A stretch of 64,000 bases of DNA from Brachycybe producta (GCA_036925085.1 JAUPFP010000025.1:1-64000); one strand, 5' to 3'. Counted from the first letter of the stretch, positions 1 to 11,990 are shown. The notes: generated by a model from the sequence alone, not told the origin. Numbers and translations: made by a program.

Positions 1-244
1 GATATTTCTCTACACAAATATTATTATTCATCATATTATACAGAGGACCGTCAATTGTGTGACTGTACGAATATAATGCAAACCGAAGAAAAACCGAAAG
101 GAGTTTGCGTGTTTCATATTCTATAGTAAATTTCGTAATGATTTCGCAGTCAATGGCCTTCTTTCTTTCCCTTTCTATCACAAATAGGCTACATTCGAAA
201 ACAACATCTGGTAGAAAAAAAATACCCTCAAATACACCTAAGTC
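1..244. other. Gene-free left edge
   Basis: AT-rich sequence with no recognisable gene. A 65-codon open frame here has no family resemblance and runs into the inverted-repeat element that follows. Confidence 0.6.
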
Positions 245-1060
245 TAAGGCCTTGTTTCCATTGGGGCGAAAATTTTCGCAGTCTAAAAATTTCAACTGTT
301 GAAAAATAACAAGTGAGCTAATGCGCATGTCTATTAGTTGGCCTAATATAACATCACCAATAAGAGAAAAGCAATTCAATAAAAAGCCATCAATTCCCAA
401 AAAAAGACCACAAATATTCGTCAAAAAGAGGTTGAAAAAAAGTGGAAATTGATTTAACTTTTGTTTAAACCTTTGATGAATATTTGTACTTTTTGGGGGT
501 TTTTTTTGAGGGCGTTCTGGTCGCCAATCTTTCTTTTCACTTCGTTCTTGGTGAGTGATTTTTCATGGGTCAATGAAAAAAAAGAAAAAATGTAAATAAC
601 TTTTGACCGGAAATAGCACTAACGAATAGGGTCAGTTTGGTTGGGACCCAACTCTAGCCGGGGGGGATAACTTGATTGACCCTTTTTTTCATCAATTTCT
701 TATCATTTCAGAAAAATTAATGTAATTTAATTAGTTGTAGGATATATTTAACTATAGTTTTACCGAAAAATTACGCCGTTTCGATGTAAATATTGATGAG
801 AAACGATAAGTTATCATCTAGCTAAAGTGGTAGACCGAATGTGGTTTTCTCACTTCAATTCACCTAACATAATGAACCAAACCATAATAGTGAATAAGCG
901 GGGGCCACGTTTGTTCTGTTATTAGTGGCCATATCGAATTTCTTTTCTCCTCCTAATAGAAATTGCATTAACACATTTTCTCCATAGGAAACACTGTTAT
1001 TTTTCAACAGTTGAAATTTTCACCGAGTACAAACTTTCGCCACAGTGGAAACATGGCCTT
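245..1060. mobile_element. Non-autonomous TIR element (~815 bp)
   Basis: The two ends are inverted copies of each other over about 65 bp. The left arm (245-309) starts AAGGCCTTGTTTCCATTGG and the right arm (996-1060) ends CAGTGGAAACATGGCCTT. The interior has no coding capacity. A shorter relative with the same terminal 'ggcc...tttccactg' motif lies at 26,811-27,000. It is probably a deletion derivative of a DNA transposon; no transposase or clear target duplication was seen. Confidence 0.6.
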
Positions 1061-1261
1061 ATTATGATTATCACATTCCAACTTAAACAGTATGTTATTC
1101 TAGAGTGCGTAGCGAGGCGACGGTGGTGTATTTGAGGCTAACTTCAACTAAGGTGGGTTTAAAGTGTAAGCCTAAGCACCCTTCCTCCTTGATAATGAAA
1201 AAAATAGAAAAGTGTTTTAGAAACTAGAAGGGTAGCTCAATTACTTTGGGGGTAATGGTGG

Positions 1262-1448
1262 ACAGACAATTAGAAAACGGAACAAACAGAAGTTGGCTCC
1301 GCCCTTTTTAAGACGACCGCTACTTCTAATTGGTTGGTTATGTAGTCTGACGTCACATGCTCCACAAAAAAACAATTATTAGAAGTTGCCAGTCGTCATA
1401 ACAAGGGCGGAGCCAACTGAAGTTCTCACCGATTTCTAACTGCCTGTC
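1262..1448. mobile_element. Family A hairpin MITE, copy A1
   Basis: The ~190-bp element folds on itself: left end ACAGACAATTAGAAAACGG, right end with the reverse motif ending CTGCCTGT. Each arm contains a GGCTCCGCCC/GGGCGGAGCC block. It is the first of about eight copies in the window (others near 2.96, 3.71, 25.8, 26.0, 27.4, 30.9 and 32.8 kb). Confidence 0.7.
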
Positions 1449-1981
1449 TCAAACGCTAGTCGTGATTTGAATTTATTTAAAAAAAATACTCTACAACCAC
1501 AATAGATATTGGTTAATATCGTTTGTAATCGATATTTTTTAATTATCGATAATACATAAAAAAAATTTCAAAGTGTCAATTTGTCGGTTTTGTTTCGATG
1601 ACTTTGGGGGGTAAAGGTGGTGGTTGGGGCCTCCGGGCCGCAGATGGAGTTGTCTGTTTGACAGCTGCTGCTGCTGCTGCTGTCTTTTGTTTTATACGAA
1701 ACAAAACAACCAACAAAAATATGGTTTACGGAGGGGGCCACAGCCAGTGGGGGATGGGCGGTTACAGCTGCTGTTCCTTTTTCCGCTGCTTTTTTTCGTT
1801 GGTTTCTTTCTTTCTTCATTCGAAAACGACTTTGTTTGGGCAGAATTAGCCTCAAAGACACATCAAGACTGAAATCATAGTCGATGTCTTATGAGATTTT
1901 AAAACGATATTTTATGAACAAGCTGACTTTTTTTTTTATTAAAACTCTTGTTTATTCTTCGCTTCGTAAAAGCAACACTGA
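1449..1981. other. Gene-free stretch with short CTG microsatellite
   Basis: No gene is recognised. A short (CTG)n run at about 1,664-1,682 gives overlapping low-complexity open frames on both strands, which I regard as spurious. Confidence 0.6.
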
Positions 1982-2219
1982 GAAGAAATTGTGTGTTAGA
2001 AACTAGAAGGGTAGCTAAATCACTTAACAGTATTTTCATGTTGATATCTTTCAAAATAAACTTTTTAGAAATAAATTACAAACTTTCGTCTGCTTAAAGA
2101 TGGATCATTTTAAACTTACTGTAAATATAAAAAGTTTATTTTGAAAGATATCAACATGAAAATACTGTTAAGTGATTGAGTTACCCTTCTAGTTTCTAAA
2201 ACACTTTCAATTTCTTCTT
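1982..2219. mobile_element. Family D hairpin MITE, copy D1
   Basis: An almost perfect ~240-bp palindrome. The left arm reads inward through TAGAAACTAGAAGGGTAG, a 'gtgattgagc'-type block and GATATCTTTCAAAATAAAC; the right arm is its reverse complement, ending in CTAGTTTCTAAAACAC. This copy defines the family best. About twenty related copies recur through the window, many inside introns of the phosphatase, WDR5, FBXL6 and TADA1 genes. Confidence 0.8.
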
Positions 2220-2298
2220 ACCATAAGTCTTTCATTTTGAAAGATGTCGTTTAGGTGGATTTCAAAGTGTAAACGCGCCTTTTTTTAACCTGAGACAT

Positions 2299-2530
2299 AA
2301 TTATTAGAAACTAGAAGGGTAGCTCAATTACGTAACACTAATTTCCTGATGATATCTTTTAAAATAAACTTTTTATGACAGTTTGAATTCGATTTTTAAA
2401 AATTTTTGTTTATAAAAAGTTTATTTTGAAAGATATCAATTGATTTACCCTTCTAGTTTTTTAGAACACTTTCAAATTCTAAGAAGAACTTTGAAAGTGT
2501 TCTAGAAACTAGAAGGGTAACTCAATTTTA
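2299..2530. mobile_element. Family D hairpin MITE D2 plus adjoining fragment
   Basis: A second family D copy (about 2,299-2,476) with both arms, followed at about 2,485-2,530 by a solitary left end carrying TAGAAACTAGAAGGGTA. The second piece lacks its partner arm. Confidence 0.65.
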
Positions 2531-2718
2531 CTCGTGAAAGACAACAATCAGAAAGTTCAAGGGGGCGTTTACACTTTTAAAACAACCCCTAACATAAGCG
2601 TCTATTGGAGCGTGATCGCAAAGCTGGCTGTTTTGAGGCTATTTTATTTTCTTCCTTCATAAACGTAGTTGTTTTCGAATGAAGGCCTTGCGACTGAAAA
2701 ACTCACTAAAATGATAAG

Positions 2719-2719
<1 letters not shown>

Positions 2720-2751
<32 letters not shown>
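2720..2751. repeat. Uninterrupted poly-G tract (32 G)
   Basis: A run of 32 consecutive G residues on the + strand. The true length may differ because long homopolymers are hard to sequence. Confidence 0.85.
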
Positions 2752-2752
<1 letters not shown>

Positions 2753-2960
2753 ATCTAAACAGGAAATCGCAAATTAAGAGCATCATCACATGAAACGTCA
2801 AAGGAAATAGATTGAGAAATTTGAATTTGTGACTCCGTTCAGCTTCATTATTATGATCTAATTAACCTTAAAGGGAAACAAAATTCTAAGCAAAAAGGAA
2901 AGGTGACGATGATCTTTATAGTTACCGCATTTCTAAATGGAAAGCTTGTGACGTCATACA

Positions 2961-3150
2961 CGCAATTAGAAAACGGGATGAACAGAGAAGTTGGCTCCGC
3001 CCTTTTTATGAGGACCGGCAACTTCTAATTGGTTTGTTGTGTGGTTTGACGTTGACGTCAGACTACATAACCAACCAATTAGAAATTGCTGCTCGTCATA
3101 AAAAGGGCGGAGCCAACTTCTTCTGTTCATCCCGTTTTCTAATTGCCTGT
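2961..3150. mobile_element. Family A hairpin MITE, copy A2
   Basis: Left end CGCAATTAGAAAACGGGATG, right end CGTTTTCTAATTGCCTGT, with GGCTCCGCCC and GGGCGGAGCC in the arms. The flanking sequence GTGACGTCAT is present on both sides, which reads as a target duplication of about 10 bp, although it is itself partly palindromic. Confidence 0.7.
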
Positions 3151-3202
3151 GTGACGTCATTTGTGTTGATCAAAACAGAAAGGTATTTTGTCGAATAAAA
3201 AG

Positions 3203-3551
3203 AGCCGGAAACACATCAAGTTGACAAAATACAAAACAAAATAGAAACTCAAGTGTTTCATTTTGAAGACAAATTGGCGACAATTCTAGAACATTTTTCT
3301 GCTACTTTTATGTTTTGTTTTTGTTTTGTCTGCGATTTCACAAACTAAACTTATTCCATTGTCCCGGGTTCAAGTCGGTAAACATCAAAAGGTTTATGTT
3401 TTGTAACACAAATTTGTTGTGGTTTTGTCTTGAGTATACTGCTGACAGTTGTTTCAGATTTGTTTTGTTTTTCAAAATATTTTTTTCTGGCGTTTTTTGT
3501 CTCTTCGAACTCATGTTGCACTTTTGTCAGCTTGATGTGAACCCGGCCTAA
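3203..3551. mobile_element. Family F TIR element, copy F1
   Basis: The ends carry ACATCAAGTTGACAAAA and the inverted TTGTCAGCTTGATGTGAAC followed by CCGGCC. The interior is T-rich and non-coding. A longer relative lies at 40,860-41,287 with the same termini. Confidence 0.6.
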
Positions 3552-3707
3552 CAACGAAAAGTATTCAAGAAACTGACGTCACTACGTTCAAGTTAAGACG
3601 GTTTTAATTAAGTACAGTTTGCGCCCTCTATTGGCCACACTCAGTTTTGGCACCAAATCCTCCAATAGGAAAAAGCTCTTTCGTTGATTTACCTTTGTAT
3701 ATTTATC

Positions 3708-3914
3708 AGAGGCAATTAGAAAACGAGATGAACAGAAGTTGGCTCCGGCCTTTTTATGACGACCGGCAACTTCTAATTGGTTGGTTATGTAGTCTGACGT
3801 TGAAAAGGGCGGAGCATTTGACGTCAAACTACAAAACCAACCAATTAGAAGTCGCCGGTCGTCATAACAAGGGGCGGAGCCAACTGAAGTTCATCCCGTT
3901 TTCTAATTGCCTGT
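3708..3914. mobile_element. Family A hairpin MITE A3 with 8-bp target duplication
   Basis: This copy begins AGAGGCAATTAGAAAACG and ends TTCTAATTGCCTGT. It is flanked by TATTTATC at 3,700-3,707 and again at 3,915-3,922, a clear 8-bp target-site duplication. The interior has direct and inverted GGGCGGAGC blocks. Confidence 0.75.
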
Positions 3915-3922
3915 TATTTATC

Positions 3923-4444
3923 TTGGTTTAACGTTTCAAAAAAAAAAGATGAAGGAAAAACTTTTGTCATAAATTATTCCCCCCCCCCCAGCAGCTGTTT
4001 GTTAATTATATATATGCAAATGAACCCCAACCCCTCTTAACACCTGAGCCTACTTCCTCCTAATTCTATTTTTTGGGGTTTTTTTGGCTTTTCCACCTGC
4101 GTTAAAAAACAACAATGAAATTTGAATTCTTCACCACCTGACCTATGAATTGAGACAAATTCAAATCTACTGCATTTCAACGCCGGTTTTTTTTTGTTTC
4201 CATTTTCCCGCGCTTATCTCCATCTTATACCATGGTTGCCATGGTAACGGAAGAACTACGGCTCTGGATTAAGCCCAGAAGGATCTCTGCGCTTTGTGGA
4301 GATTGCCCCCCCCCTCATCTTAATAGGCAGTAAAATACCAATAATATTACAAGCATGGTATGGTTATGATCAGTGCTCGGATTTTTATGCAATTATATCA
4401 ACCAAGCAAATGTTTCTCAATTTGTGGCCCAATTGTTAATTATT
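3923..4444. other. Gene-free stretch
   Basis: AT-rich sequence with C-runs at about 3,980 and 4,306. I see no gene, RNA gene or clear element here. Confidence 0.55.
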
Positions 4445-5010
4445 AGGAATGAGTCATTCGAATCCTCGAATCTTGAAAAATATTCGAGATTCGAATCCTC
4501 GAATCTTGAAAAATATTCGAGATTCAAATCCTCAAATCTTGAAAAATATTCGAGATTCAAATCCTCAAATCTTGAAAAATATTCGAGATTCAAATCCTCG
4601 AATCTTGAAAAATATTCGAGATTCGAATCCTCAAATCTTGAAAAATATTCGAGATTCGAAAACTCTAATCTTCGCCGCTTTTTTCGTCTTTCGAATAATT
4701 TTCGAATCCTAACCGAAACAAAACCAAAACTTAGGTAAAAATAGTTTTAACTCCATTGACGTCCAATAGAAGCGTTCACTAATAAAAAAAACCGGCGATT
4801 GTTGCAATTTTGGTGGTATCCGTATCACCAAATATCACCTTGTGGCGACCCCTGAGTGAAGCCACACTTTTTCAATTTATTATTAATAATTTAATATTTA
4901 ATATTATTTAATTTATTTGTATCTTCTTAATGAATAATATAGGATTCTTATATGAAGGATTCGAGAACCTTTTAGGATTCAGATTTGAGAAAATTCAGGA
5001 TTCGTCTCAC
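4445..5010. mobile_element. Family E element E1 containing a 33-bp tandem array
   Basis: At about 4,450-4,662 a 33-bp unit (ATTCGAGATTCGAATCCTCG then AATCTTGAAAAAT) is repeated about six times. The rest matches the family E interior: 'cggtggtatccg', 'tgtggcgacc', a TTATTATTAATAATTTAAT block, and a closing 'aggattcg' end. Copies E2-E5 lie near 5.7, 28.6, 38.3 and 39.5 kb. The open frames are products of the 33-bp repeat, not genes. Confidence 0.7.
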
Positions 5011-5293
5011 CTCTACTTGGATTGTGAAGTGCAATTATACTTTTTTTCTAATAAAAAAGGATGGTTAGAGGCTAGATGTCTAGTTACTAACTTAATATCA
5101 GTTATCAACTAAATTTTAGCCTCCAACCAGCCTTTACTTTATTTAAAAAAACAAAGGTTGGTTGTTTCTAAACGGATTTGTTACTTCACAAATTAACAAT
5201 TGGCCCCTGGGCCACCAACCTCACCAGCTTCATGTGGCCCACAAATGTGTTTTATTTATTAAAATTGTCCGACCATGGGCTAAATGTATGTAG
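5011..5293. other. Gene-free stretch with small GAGGCTA/TAGCCTC fold
   Basis: At about 5,066-5,133 GAGGCTAGATGTCTAGT and a downstream inverted TTTAGCCTCCAACCAGCCT bracket a small fold. Similar pairs occur near 31,520-31,580, 42,160-42,236 and 48,050-48,130, which suggests another very short element family. Confidence 0.4.
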
Positions 5294-5343
5294 GTTTTTC
5301 TAGTTTTCTTCCATAGCACACTATGGAAGAAAACTAGAAAAAC
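5294..5343. repeat. Perfect 23-bp hairpin with 4-nt loop
   Basis: Positions 5,294-5,316 are the exact reverse complement of 5,321-5,343, with loop CACA. The arm begins GTTTTTCTAGTTTTCTTCC. It could be a tiny palindromic element remnant or a structured transcript. Confidence 0.8.
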
Positions 5344-5689
5344 TCTTAAAATTGGTTTTGGCGCCATTTTATTTGCATTTTTGATCTAAAAATAGAAAAA
5401 AAGAGCCAATTAATAAACGTAATCGTCTTTTAACACTTAACGATGATTAAGATCTATTTTCGATTTTATGTATAAACAATTCTCGTTCAAGAAAAATATA
5501 ACAAAAAAAACTGAAATACAGGTTCTTTATGAACTTTTTAGAACACGTCTTTTGCCAATGACCTCTTTCTCTTTTTGTTTCTAGCTCAAAAAAAAAACCG
5601 AAAACTTGCCAAATCACACAAAGATAACATTTAAAAAAAAAGTGAAAACTAACTCCCACGAAGAGAAAACACTGGAGACGGGGACATTC

Positions 5690-6345
5690 GAATACTCGAA
5701 TCTTGAAAAATATTCGAGATTCGAAAACTTGAATCTTTGTCCTTCGAATCCTAAACGAAAAAAAAACTAAAGATGGGAAAATTCGAATCCTCGAATCTTG
5801 AAAAATATTCGAGATTCAAAAACTCGAATCTTCGCGCTTTTTTCGCGTCTTTCGAATCATAAACCTAAAAAAAAACTAGAGACGGGCCATTCGAATCCTC
5901 GAATCTTGAATAATATTCGAGATTCGAAAACTCCAATCTTTGTCCTTTTTTCGTCTTTCGAATCCTAAACGAAAAAAATTAGGGATGGGAAAATTCGAAA
6001 CCTCGAATCTTGAAAAATATTCGAGATTCGAAAACTCGAATCTTCGCGCTTTTTTCGTCTTTCGAATCCTAACCTACAAAAAAAAAAACTTTTTTAAAAA
6101 TAGTTTTAACAACACTAACCCGTCCACCAACTAAAAAACCGGTGATTTTTGCAATTTCGGTGGTATCCGGATCACCTTGTGGCGACCCTGAGTGAAGCCA
6201 CATTTGTGTTTATTATTATTAATAATTTAATATTTAATATTATTTCATTTATTTGTATCTTCTTAATGAATAATATAGGATTCTTATTATTGGAAGGATT
6301 CGGGAGATTCGATTTGAGAACCGATTAGAATTCGGATTCGAAAAA
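5690..6345. mobile_element. Family E elements, copy E2 (compound)
   Basis: Four repeats of about 110 bp, each pairing 'aatcctcgaatcttgaaaaat' with 'attcgagattcgaaaact', lie at about 5,690-6,080. They are followed by the family E interior: 'ggtggtatccggatcacc', 'gtggcgacc', the TTATTATTAATAATTTAAT block, and a closing 'gattcg' end. It looks like several family E ends stacked in tandem. Confidence 0.6.
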
Positions 6346-7496
6346 CATTCTGATTCCATTAGAAAACACCATTACATTAAGGTGCCAGTAGAGGGCCGAA
6401 AGGACAGCAGAGGGCCGAGGAGCTCAAAGAGACCCAATTTTTTTCCGTAATTTTTGCGTTTTGATAAAAATGCGCCTCTCTCTGATTGGAGAAATTCTTC
6501 CGGATTAGCAGGATATCCGTACAGCTGTTTCGCCTTATTTCGCGCCTTTGTCGCAACCATATTTAACAATTAAAACAAGCCTTCGTTTAGAGGCTAATAG
6601 AAAGAATACTCCTGATTGGCTTAAAATTAATCAAAACCTATAAAGAAAACTACAAAAAAAACACCAACCAATCAAAATGAAAAAGATAAATTAAGTTATT
6701 TTTAGATAAGAAAAGACCACGCACCGTTATCGATTTGAAATCGATATCTAATTAGATATTTCGATCTATATGGCGTTTTGTGTCGCACGAGGAGGGTCTT
6801 TGTTCTCTCTCTCGCTTCTCACTCTCGTGGTACTTTTCACCTCGACCAATCAGAGGCCGTTATTCTTGTTGCGCCATGTTGAAGCAACAATTCCACTTTT
6901 TTCTTCATCGTATTTTTTTTCATATTAAACCTCCCCCACACCTCCCTCCCTCCCCCCTCTAATAAACCACCTCCCAGTTTTGCAATTTTCATTTATCCTC
7001 ATTCACAAACTCATATTACAAATTTCCTTTACGCTTTAAAAGACAAAAGTGTTTTATAAAAAAAGAAATATTATTATTTGCAAATAAAACTGACTCACTT
7101 TTCCTGCCGCACGACCTAATCTTACTATTCCCAATTTAAATCCAGACATTGAGGGATTATTGTCGACGAGTTCTGCGATGAATTTCATCTAAAATGTTCT
7201 TTGGTTTACGAATATATATATTTATAATAAAAATTAAACGATAAAACGACCGAGACTTCTTCACTCTCTTATTAAACAAAAGAAGCGGCAAAAAAAACCC
7301 TGGAAGAGCAACAAACACAAACATCTAACCGCCAGCCACCGACGGCGCCAAATGAAAAAAGAAAGCCGATTACGATTCGAAATTGGCGGCTTGAAAATAA
7401 AAATCATACAAGTAGTCGCTATTTTATTTAGATAGTCGCTGATAGTATAGAAACAAATCATATGACGTCACAACGACTCACGAGTACTATAACAAC
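6346..7496. other. Gene-free stretch
   Basis: No recognisable gene. Open frames of 60-66 codons are present on both strands without family features. A pyrimidine-rich CCTCCC run lies near 6,930-6,960. Confidence 0.5.
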
Positions 7497-10340
7497 AGGC
7501 AAGTGTAGACAGCATTAGCTTTTTTAAAAGGGTGGAGCTAAAGAAATTCTGAAGCTGTCTACAGATGCCTGCCCTTTTATAAGCATCAAACCAAATATCA
7601 ACCAATTAGAAATTGCCGTCTTACATAAAAAGGCGGGGCATGCGCCAATTTGAAAATAATAAAAACTAACAGACAGTACTGAGATTCGAACCCACAGACA
7701 CATGACAACTAGGCAGAGATGCTACCAACACAGCTATTCTGGTAACTGCAGTAACCGAGCTAATAAATTATACTAAGGATTTGTTAAACAATAAGTCAAA
7801 TCTATAAAATAAATGAAATAAAATTCAGCCAAAGTAGATGGAGCCACCATCTCCGTTAAAAAAATTTTGCTAAAAAGCAAAAACTTTTTTTGGAGGTATA
7901 GGATTTTTAACATAGAACTTTTTTAATTAATGTTTGAAATGTTTGAAGACAGGGGCGCTACAATCAACTATTACATAGAGTCCATGTATAATGTGTTAGG
8001 TTTGTGGGTTAGTGTTGGGTTAGGTTACAACCAATTAGAAATTGATGACGTTCATAAAAGGGTGGAGCCAAAATATTTCTGAAGCTGTCTACAGATGCCT
8101 GTCAGGCGTTTGGAGACAGCCAAAGAAGGTCGTTTGCCCTGCCTTTTTATAAGTGTCAGGCCAAATATCAACCAATTAGAAATTGCCACCTCACATAAAA
8201 GGGCGGGGCATGTGACATCATTTTAACAATAAATATATTTATGTTTATTTGAACATTTTGAAAATATTAAAAACTAACAGACACTACTGAGATTTGAACC
8301 CACAGACACATGATCACTAGGCAGAGATGCTACCAACACAGCCATACACACAACTGTAACAACCAAACTAATAAATTATACTAAGGATTTGTGAAACAAT
8401 ACGTCCAACAAATCTATAAAATAAATTTAAAAAAAAAATCAGCCAAAGTAGATGGAGCCACCGTCTCCATTAAAAAAATTTTGCTAAAAAGCAAAAAATT
8501 TTTTTGGAGATATAGGATTTTTAACATAGAACTTTTAATTAATGTTTGAAATGTTTGAAGACAGGCGGCGCTATAATCATGTATTACATAGAGACAATGT
8601 ATAAAGTGTTAGGTTAGGTTAGGTTAGTGGGTTAGTATTGAGTTAGGTTACAACCACTTAGAAATTGTTGTCTCGCATAAAAAGGCGGGGCATGTGACAT
8701 CATTTTAACAATTATTTTAACACTTTGAAAATATCAAAAAAGTAAGGGACACTACAGAGATTTGAACCCAGGGACACATGTTCACAAGGCAGAGATGCTA
8801 CCAATATAACTATACTGGCAACTGTTAAACCAACATATAGAAATTATACTAAGGATTTGTTAAACAATATGTCAAACAAATCTATAAAATAAATTATAAA
8901 AATTCAGCCAAAGTAGATGGCGCCACCATCTCCATTAAAACATTTTTGCCAAAAAGCAAACACTTTTTTTTGAGGCATAGGATTTTTAACATAGAACTTT
9001 TTTAATTAATGTTTGAAATGTTTGAAGACAGGGGCGCTATAATCAACTATTACATAGAGTCCATGTATAAAGGGTTAGGTTAGGTTAGTGGGTTAGTATT
9101 GAGTTAGGTTACAACCAATTAGAAATTGATGATGCTCATAAAAGGGTGGAGCAAAAGAAATTCTGAAGCTGTCTACAGATGCCTGTCAGGCGTTTGCAGA
9201 CAGTGAAAGAAGGTCGTTTGCACAGCCCGTTTATAAGCGTTAGACCAATATCAACCAATTAGAAATTGCCATCTCACATAAAAGGGCGGGGCATGTGACA
9301 ACATTTTAACAATAAATATATTTATGTTTATTTGAACAATTTGAAAATAATAAAATCAAACAGACACTACTGAGATTTGAACCCATGAACACAAGTTCAC
9401 AAGGCAGAGATGCTACCAACACAGCTATGCTGACAACTGTCATAACAGAACTAATAAATTATACTAAAGATTGTTAAACAATAAGTCAAATCTATAAAAT
9501 AAATGAAATAAAAATTCAGCCAAAGTAGATGGAGCCACAGTCTCCATTAAAAATTTTTTGCCAAAAAGCAAAAACTTTTTTTTGAGGTATAGGATTTTTA
9601 ACATAGAACTTTTTTATTAATGTTTGAAATGTTTGAAGACAGGCGGCACTATAATCAACTATTACATAGAGACCATGTATAAAGTGTTAGGTTAGGTTAT
9701 AGGTTAGTGGGTTAGTATTGAGTTAGGTTACAACCAATTAGAAATTGATGACACTCATAAAAGGGCGGAGCCAAAGAAATTTTGAAACTGTCTACAGATG
9801 CCTGTCAGGCGTTTGGAGACAGTGAAAGAAAGTCGTTTGTACTGCCCGTTTATAAGTGTCAGACCAATATCAACCAATTAGAAATTGCCATCTCACATAA
9901 AAGGGCGGGGCATGTGACAACATTTTAACAATAAACATATTTATGTTTATTTGAACAATTTGAAAATAATAAAAACTAACAGACACTACTGAGATTTGAA
10001 CCCATGAACACAAGTTCACAAGGCAGAGATGCTACCAACATAGCTATGCTGACAACTGCTATAAGAGAATTAATAAATTATACTAAGGATTTGTTAAACA
10101 ATATGTCAAATCTATAAAATAAATTTAAAAAAAATTCAGCCAAAGTAGATGGAGCCACCGTCTCCGTTAAAAAAATTTTGCCAAAAAGCCAAAACTTTTT
10201 TTTGGAGGTATAGGATTTTTAACATAGAACTTTTTTTATTAATGTTTCAAATGTTTGAAGACAGGCGGCGCTATAATCAACTATTACATAGAGTCCATGT
10301 ATAAGGTGTTAGGTTAGGTTAGTGGGTTAGTGTTATGCTG
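7497..10340 (+). repeat. Array S-A of ~610-bp tRNA-like repeat units
   Basis: About five units in the same orientation. Recurrent landmarks are a 'gagatttgaaccca...gcagagatgctaccaacac' module, 'cagccaaagtagatggagcc', 'gaggtataggatttttaaca', a TTAGGTTAGG run, and paired 'caaccaattagaaattg' blocks around GGGCGG motifs. The modules start at about 7,680, 8,290, 8,757, 9,371 and 9,988, so spacing is about 610 bp with one shorter step of about 467. On the minus strand the module contains GGTTCAAATCTC, resembling a pol III B box, preceded by GTTGGTAGCAT, resembling an A box / D arm. Confidence 0.8.
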
Positions 10341-10555
10341 GGGCCACATTAACGTCTAATGCCATTAATTGTCACGTTATTTGACATTAAACACAGTTGT
10401 AGCCACGACTTAACGCGCTCATTTATTATCGCCATTATTAATGGCGTTTCAAGGTGTGAAATATGGGAAAACATAAACAAATAGAAATGCGATATTCTTG
10501 TGACGTTTCAATATGGCGTCGCCTCAAATTCGGGGCGGGGCTTCTTCGCGATATG
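10341..10555. mobile_element. One-sided TIR element (GGGGCCACA end)
   Basis: The sequence begins GGGGCCACATTAACGTCTAA and matches the right end of the complete element at 59,275-59,456 in the opposite orientation, continuing through 'gtcacgttatttgacattaaa' and 'gccattattaatggcg'. The other terminal repeat is missing, so the copy is truncated. It abuts the end of array S-A. Confidence 0.65.
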
Positions 10556-10562
10556 ACGCACG

Positions 10563-10765
10563 CAGGCATCTGTAGACAGCTTCAGAATTTCTTTGGCTCC
10601 GCCCTTTTATGAGCGTCATCAATTTCTAATTAGTTTTGTTATTTGGTCTGATGTCACATGCCCCGCCCTTATCAATTTTTAATTGGTTGATATTTGGTCT
10701 GACTTTCATAAAAGGGCGGAGCAAACGAAAAGCTAGTGCTGGCTACACTTGCCTATAACTAACAT
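10563..10765. mobile_element. Family B hairpin element beside array S-A
   Basis: It starts CAGGCATCTGTAGACAGC and ends 'ggctacacttgcct'. Two GGGCGG-type blocks lie in inverted positions with 'caatttctaatt' motifs between them. The left end is also embedded in every ~640-bp array unit, which suggests that the array unit arose by capture of a family B element. Confidence 0.6.
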
Positions 10766-11990
10766 GGTAAATGTATTCAAACATAGAAGTAGCTCAACAG
10801 CCAAATTCAATTTTATTCAGCAGCCAAAGATGTTTGTGACGTCATAGGAATTAACTTTTTTTTATAATGTCATTTTGTTTGATAAAAAAAAGAGATGATA
10901 TCAAACGTTTTCAATGTTTTAAACAAACAGTTTAAACGGATTATCGCTTTCTATCAAACAAAAAACAATACCATATTTTTGGTCAATCCGCATGACGTCA
11001 CAAGGATTCTTCTTAGGGTGAGGAAGGTATAAAATAGTACTTTAGAGGCTACACAATTGAGACTAACTCACCCACGACGTTTTTCTCTATCATGGAGTTG
11101 AGCTACCTCTTCAAACAGTACAACACCATATTCGGTCACCCCCGTCCCCCTTTCCATTCATTTTCATTGTAAATCGCCCTCACTTTCTGTAGCTTATTAC
11201 TTATGAGATATACTGTCACACGTCACGACGGTAAAATCCTTGTTTTTCCTTCATTTCTCCCTACAAATAAAAAGAAACTAAATTATAATATAAAAGATTT
11301 TAAAATAAAAAATGTAAATTTCCTCCCTGGTGAAAGAAAAACATTACATATACCTATTATAAATAAACTATAATGAACAAAATTAAAAAAAGTATTTCAA
11401 TTGTTTTGCCTTTTTTTTAAATATAATAAAAATGCATATGAAATTTTATGAATACAATAATTGGTTCACAAATTTCGTTTAACCAGAAATTACTTAAATA
11501 TATAACAAATATTGAGACAATAAAAAACCATTTCATGTTAAAACCAATTTAAATATAACGAATCTATTTATATTGTTAACATGCATATAAATAACACATT
11601 AAAATAATATTGCAGAAAAAAAAAATGAATATGGGCACAAAAATAGTTATAAATGCAATGTTAACTGTAACAATTTTGAAAATGGCTTACTGGCCACAAA
11701 TTTAAACAATTTAAAAATGTATATAAACAAAATCTAACGTCACACAATTCAGTAAAATTTGCAATTAAAATTTCAGCTAATGAAAGATCGATATTAAATT
11801 ATATTTACAAACTTAAAACTTAAGAAATCCATAAAAAAAAACGTCGTTCGGTGTACGAAATATATAAACTGGGTCTGAATGTGCTTTTACGTAATAATAC
11901 AGTATTATTTAAAAAAAAAATCAAAGTCAAATTGACTCAATCGAATAATATTGGTAGTTATAAAACCATCGATCGTTTAAAATGAACAAT
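10766..11990. other. AT-rich 3' flank of FBXL6
   Basis: No gene recognised. The last kilobase is strongly AT-rich and may include the FBXL6 3' UTR, whose stop codon lies at 11,991-11,993 on the minus strand. I did not place a polyadenylation site. Confidence 0.5.

Noticed and set aside
4373-4738. 121-codon frame with an 11-residue repeat
   Set aside because: It is the 33-bp DNA repeat of a family E element read in frame; the repeat explains it fully.
6372-6569. 65-codon minus-strand frame with Lys/Arg-rich middle
   Set aside because: No family resemblance and no convincing splice context; kept only as a gene-free stretch.
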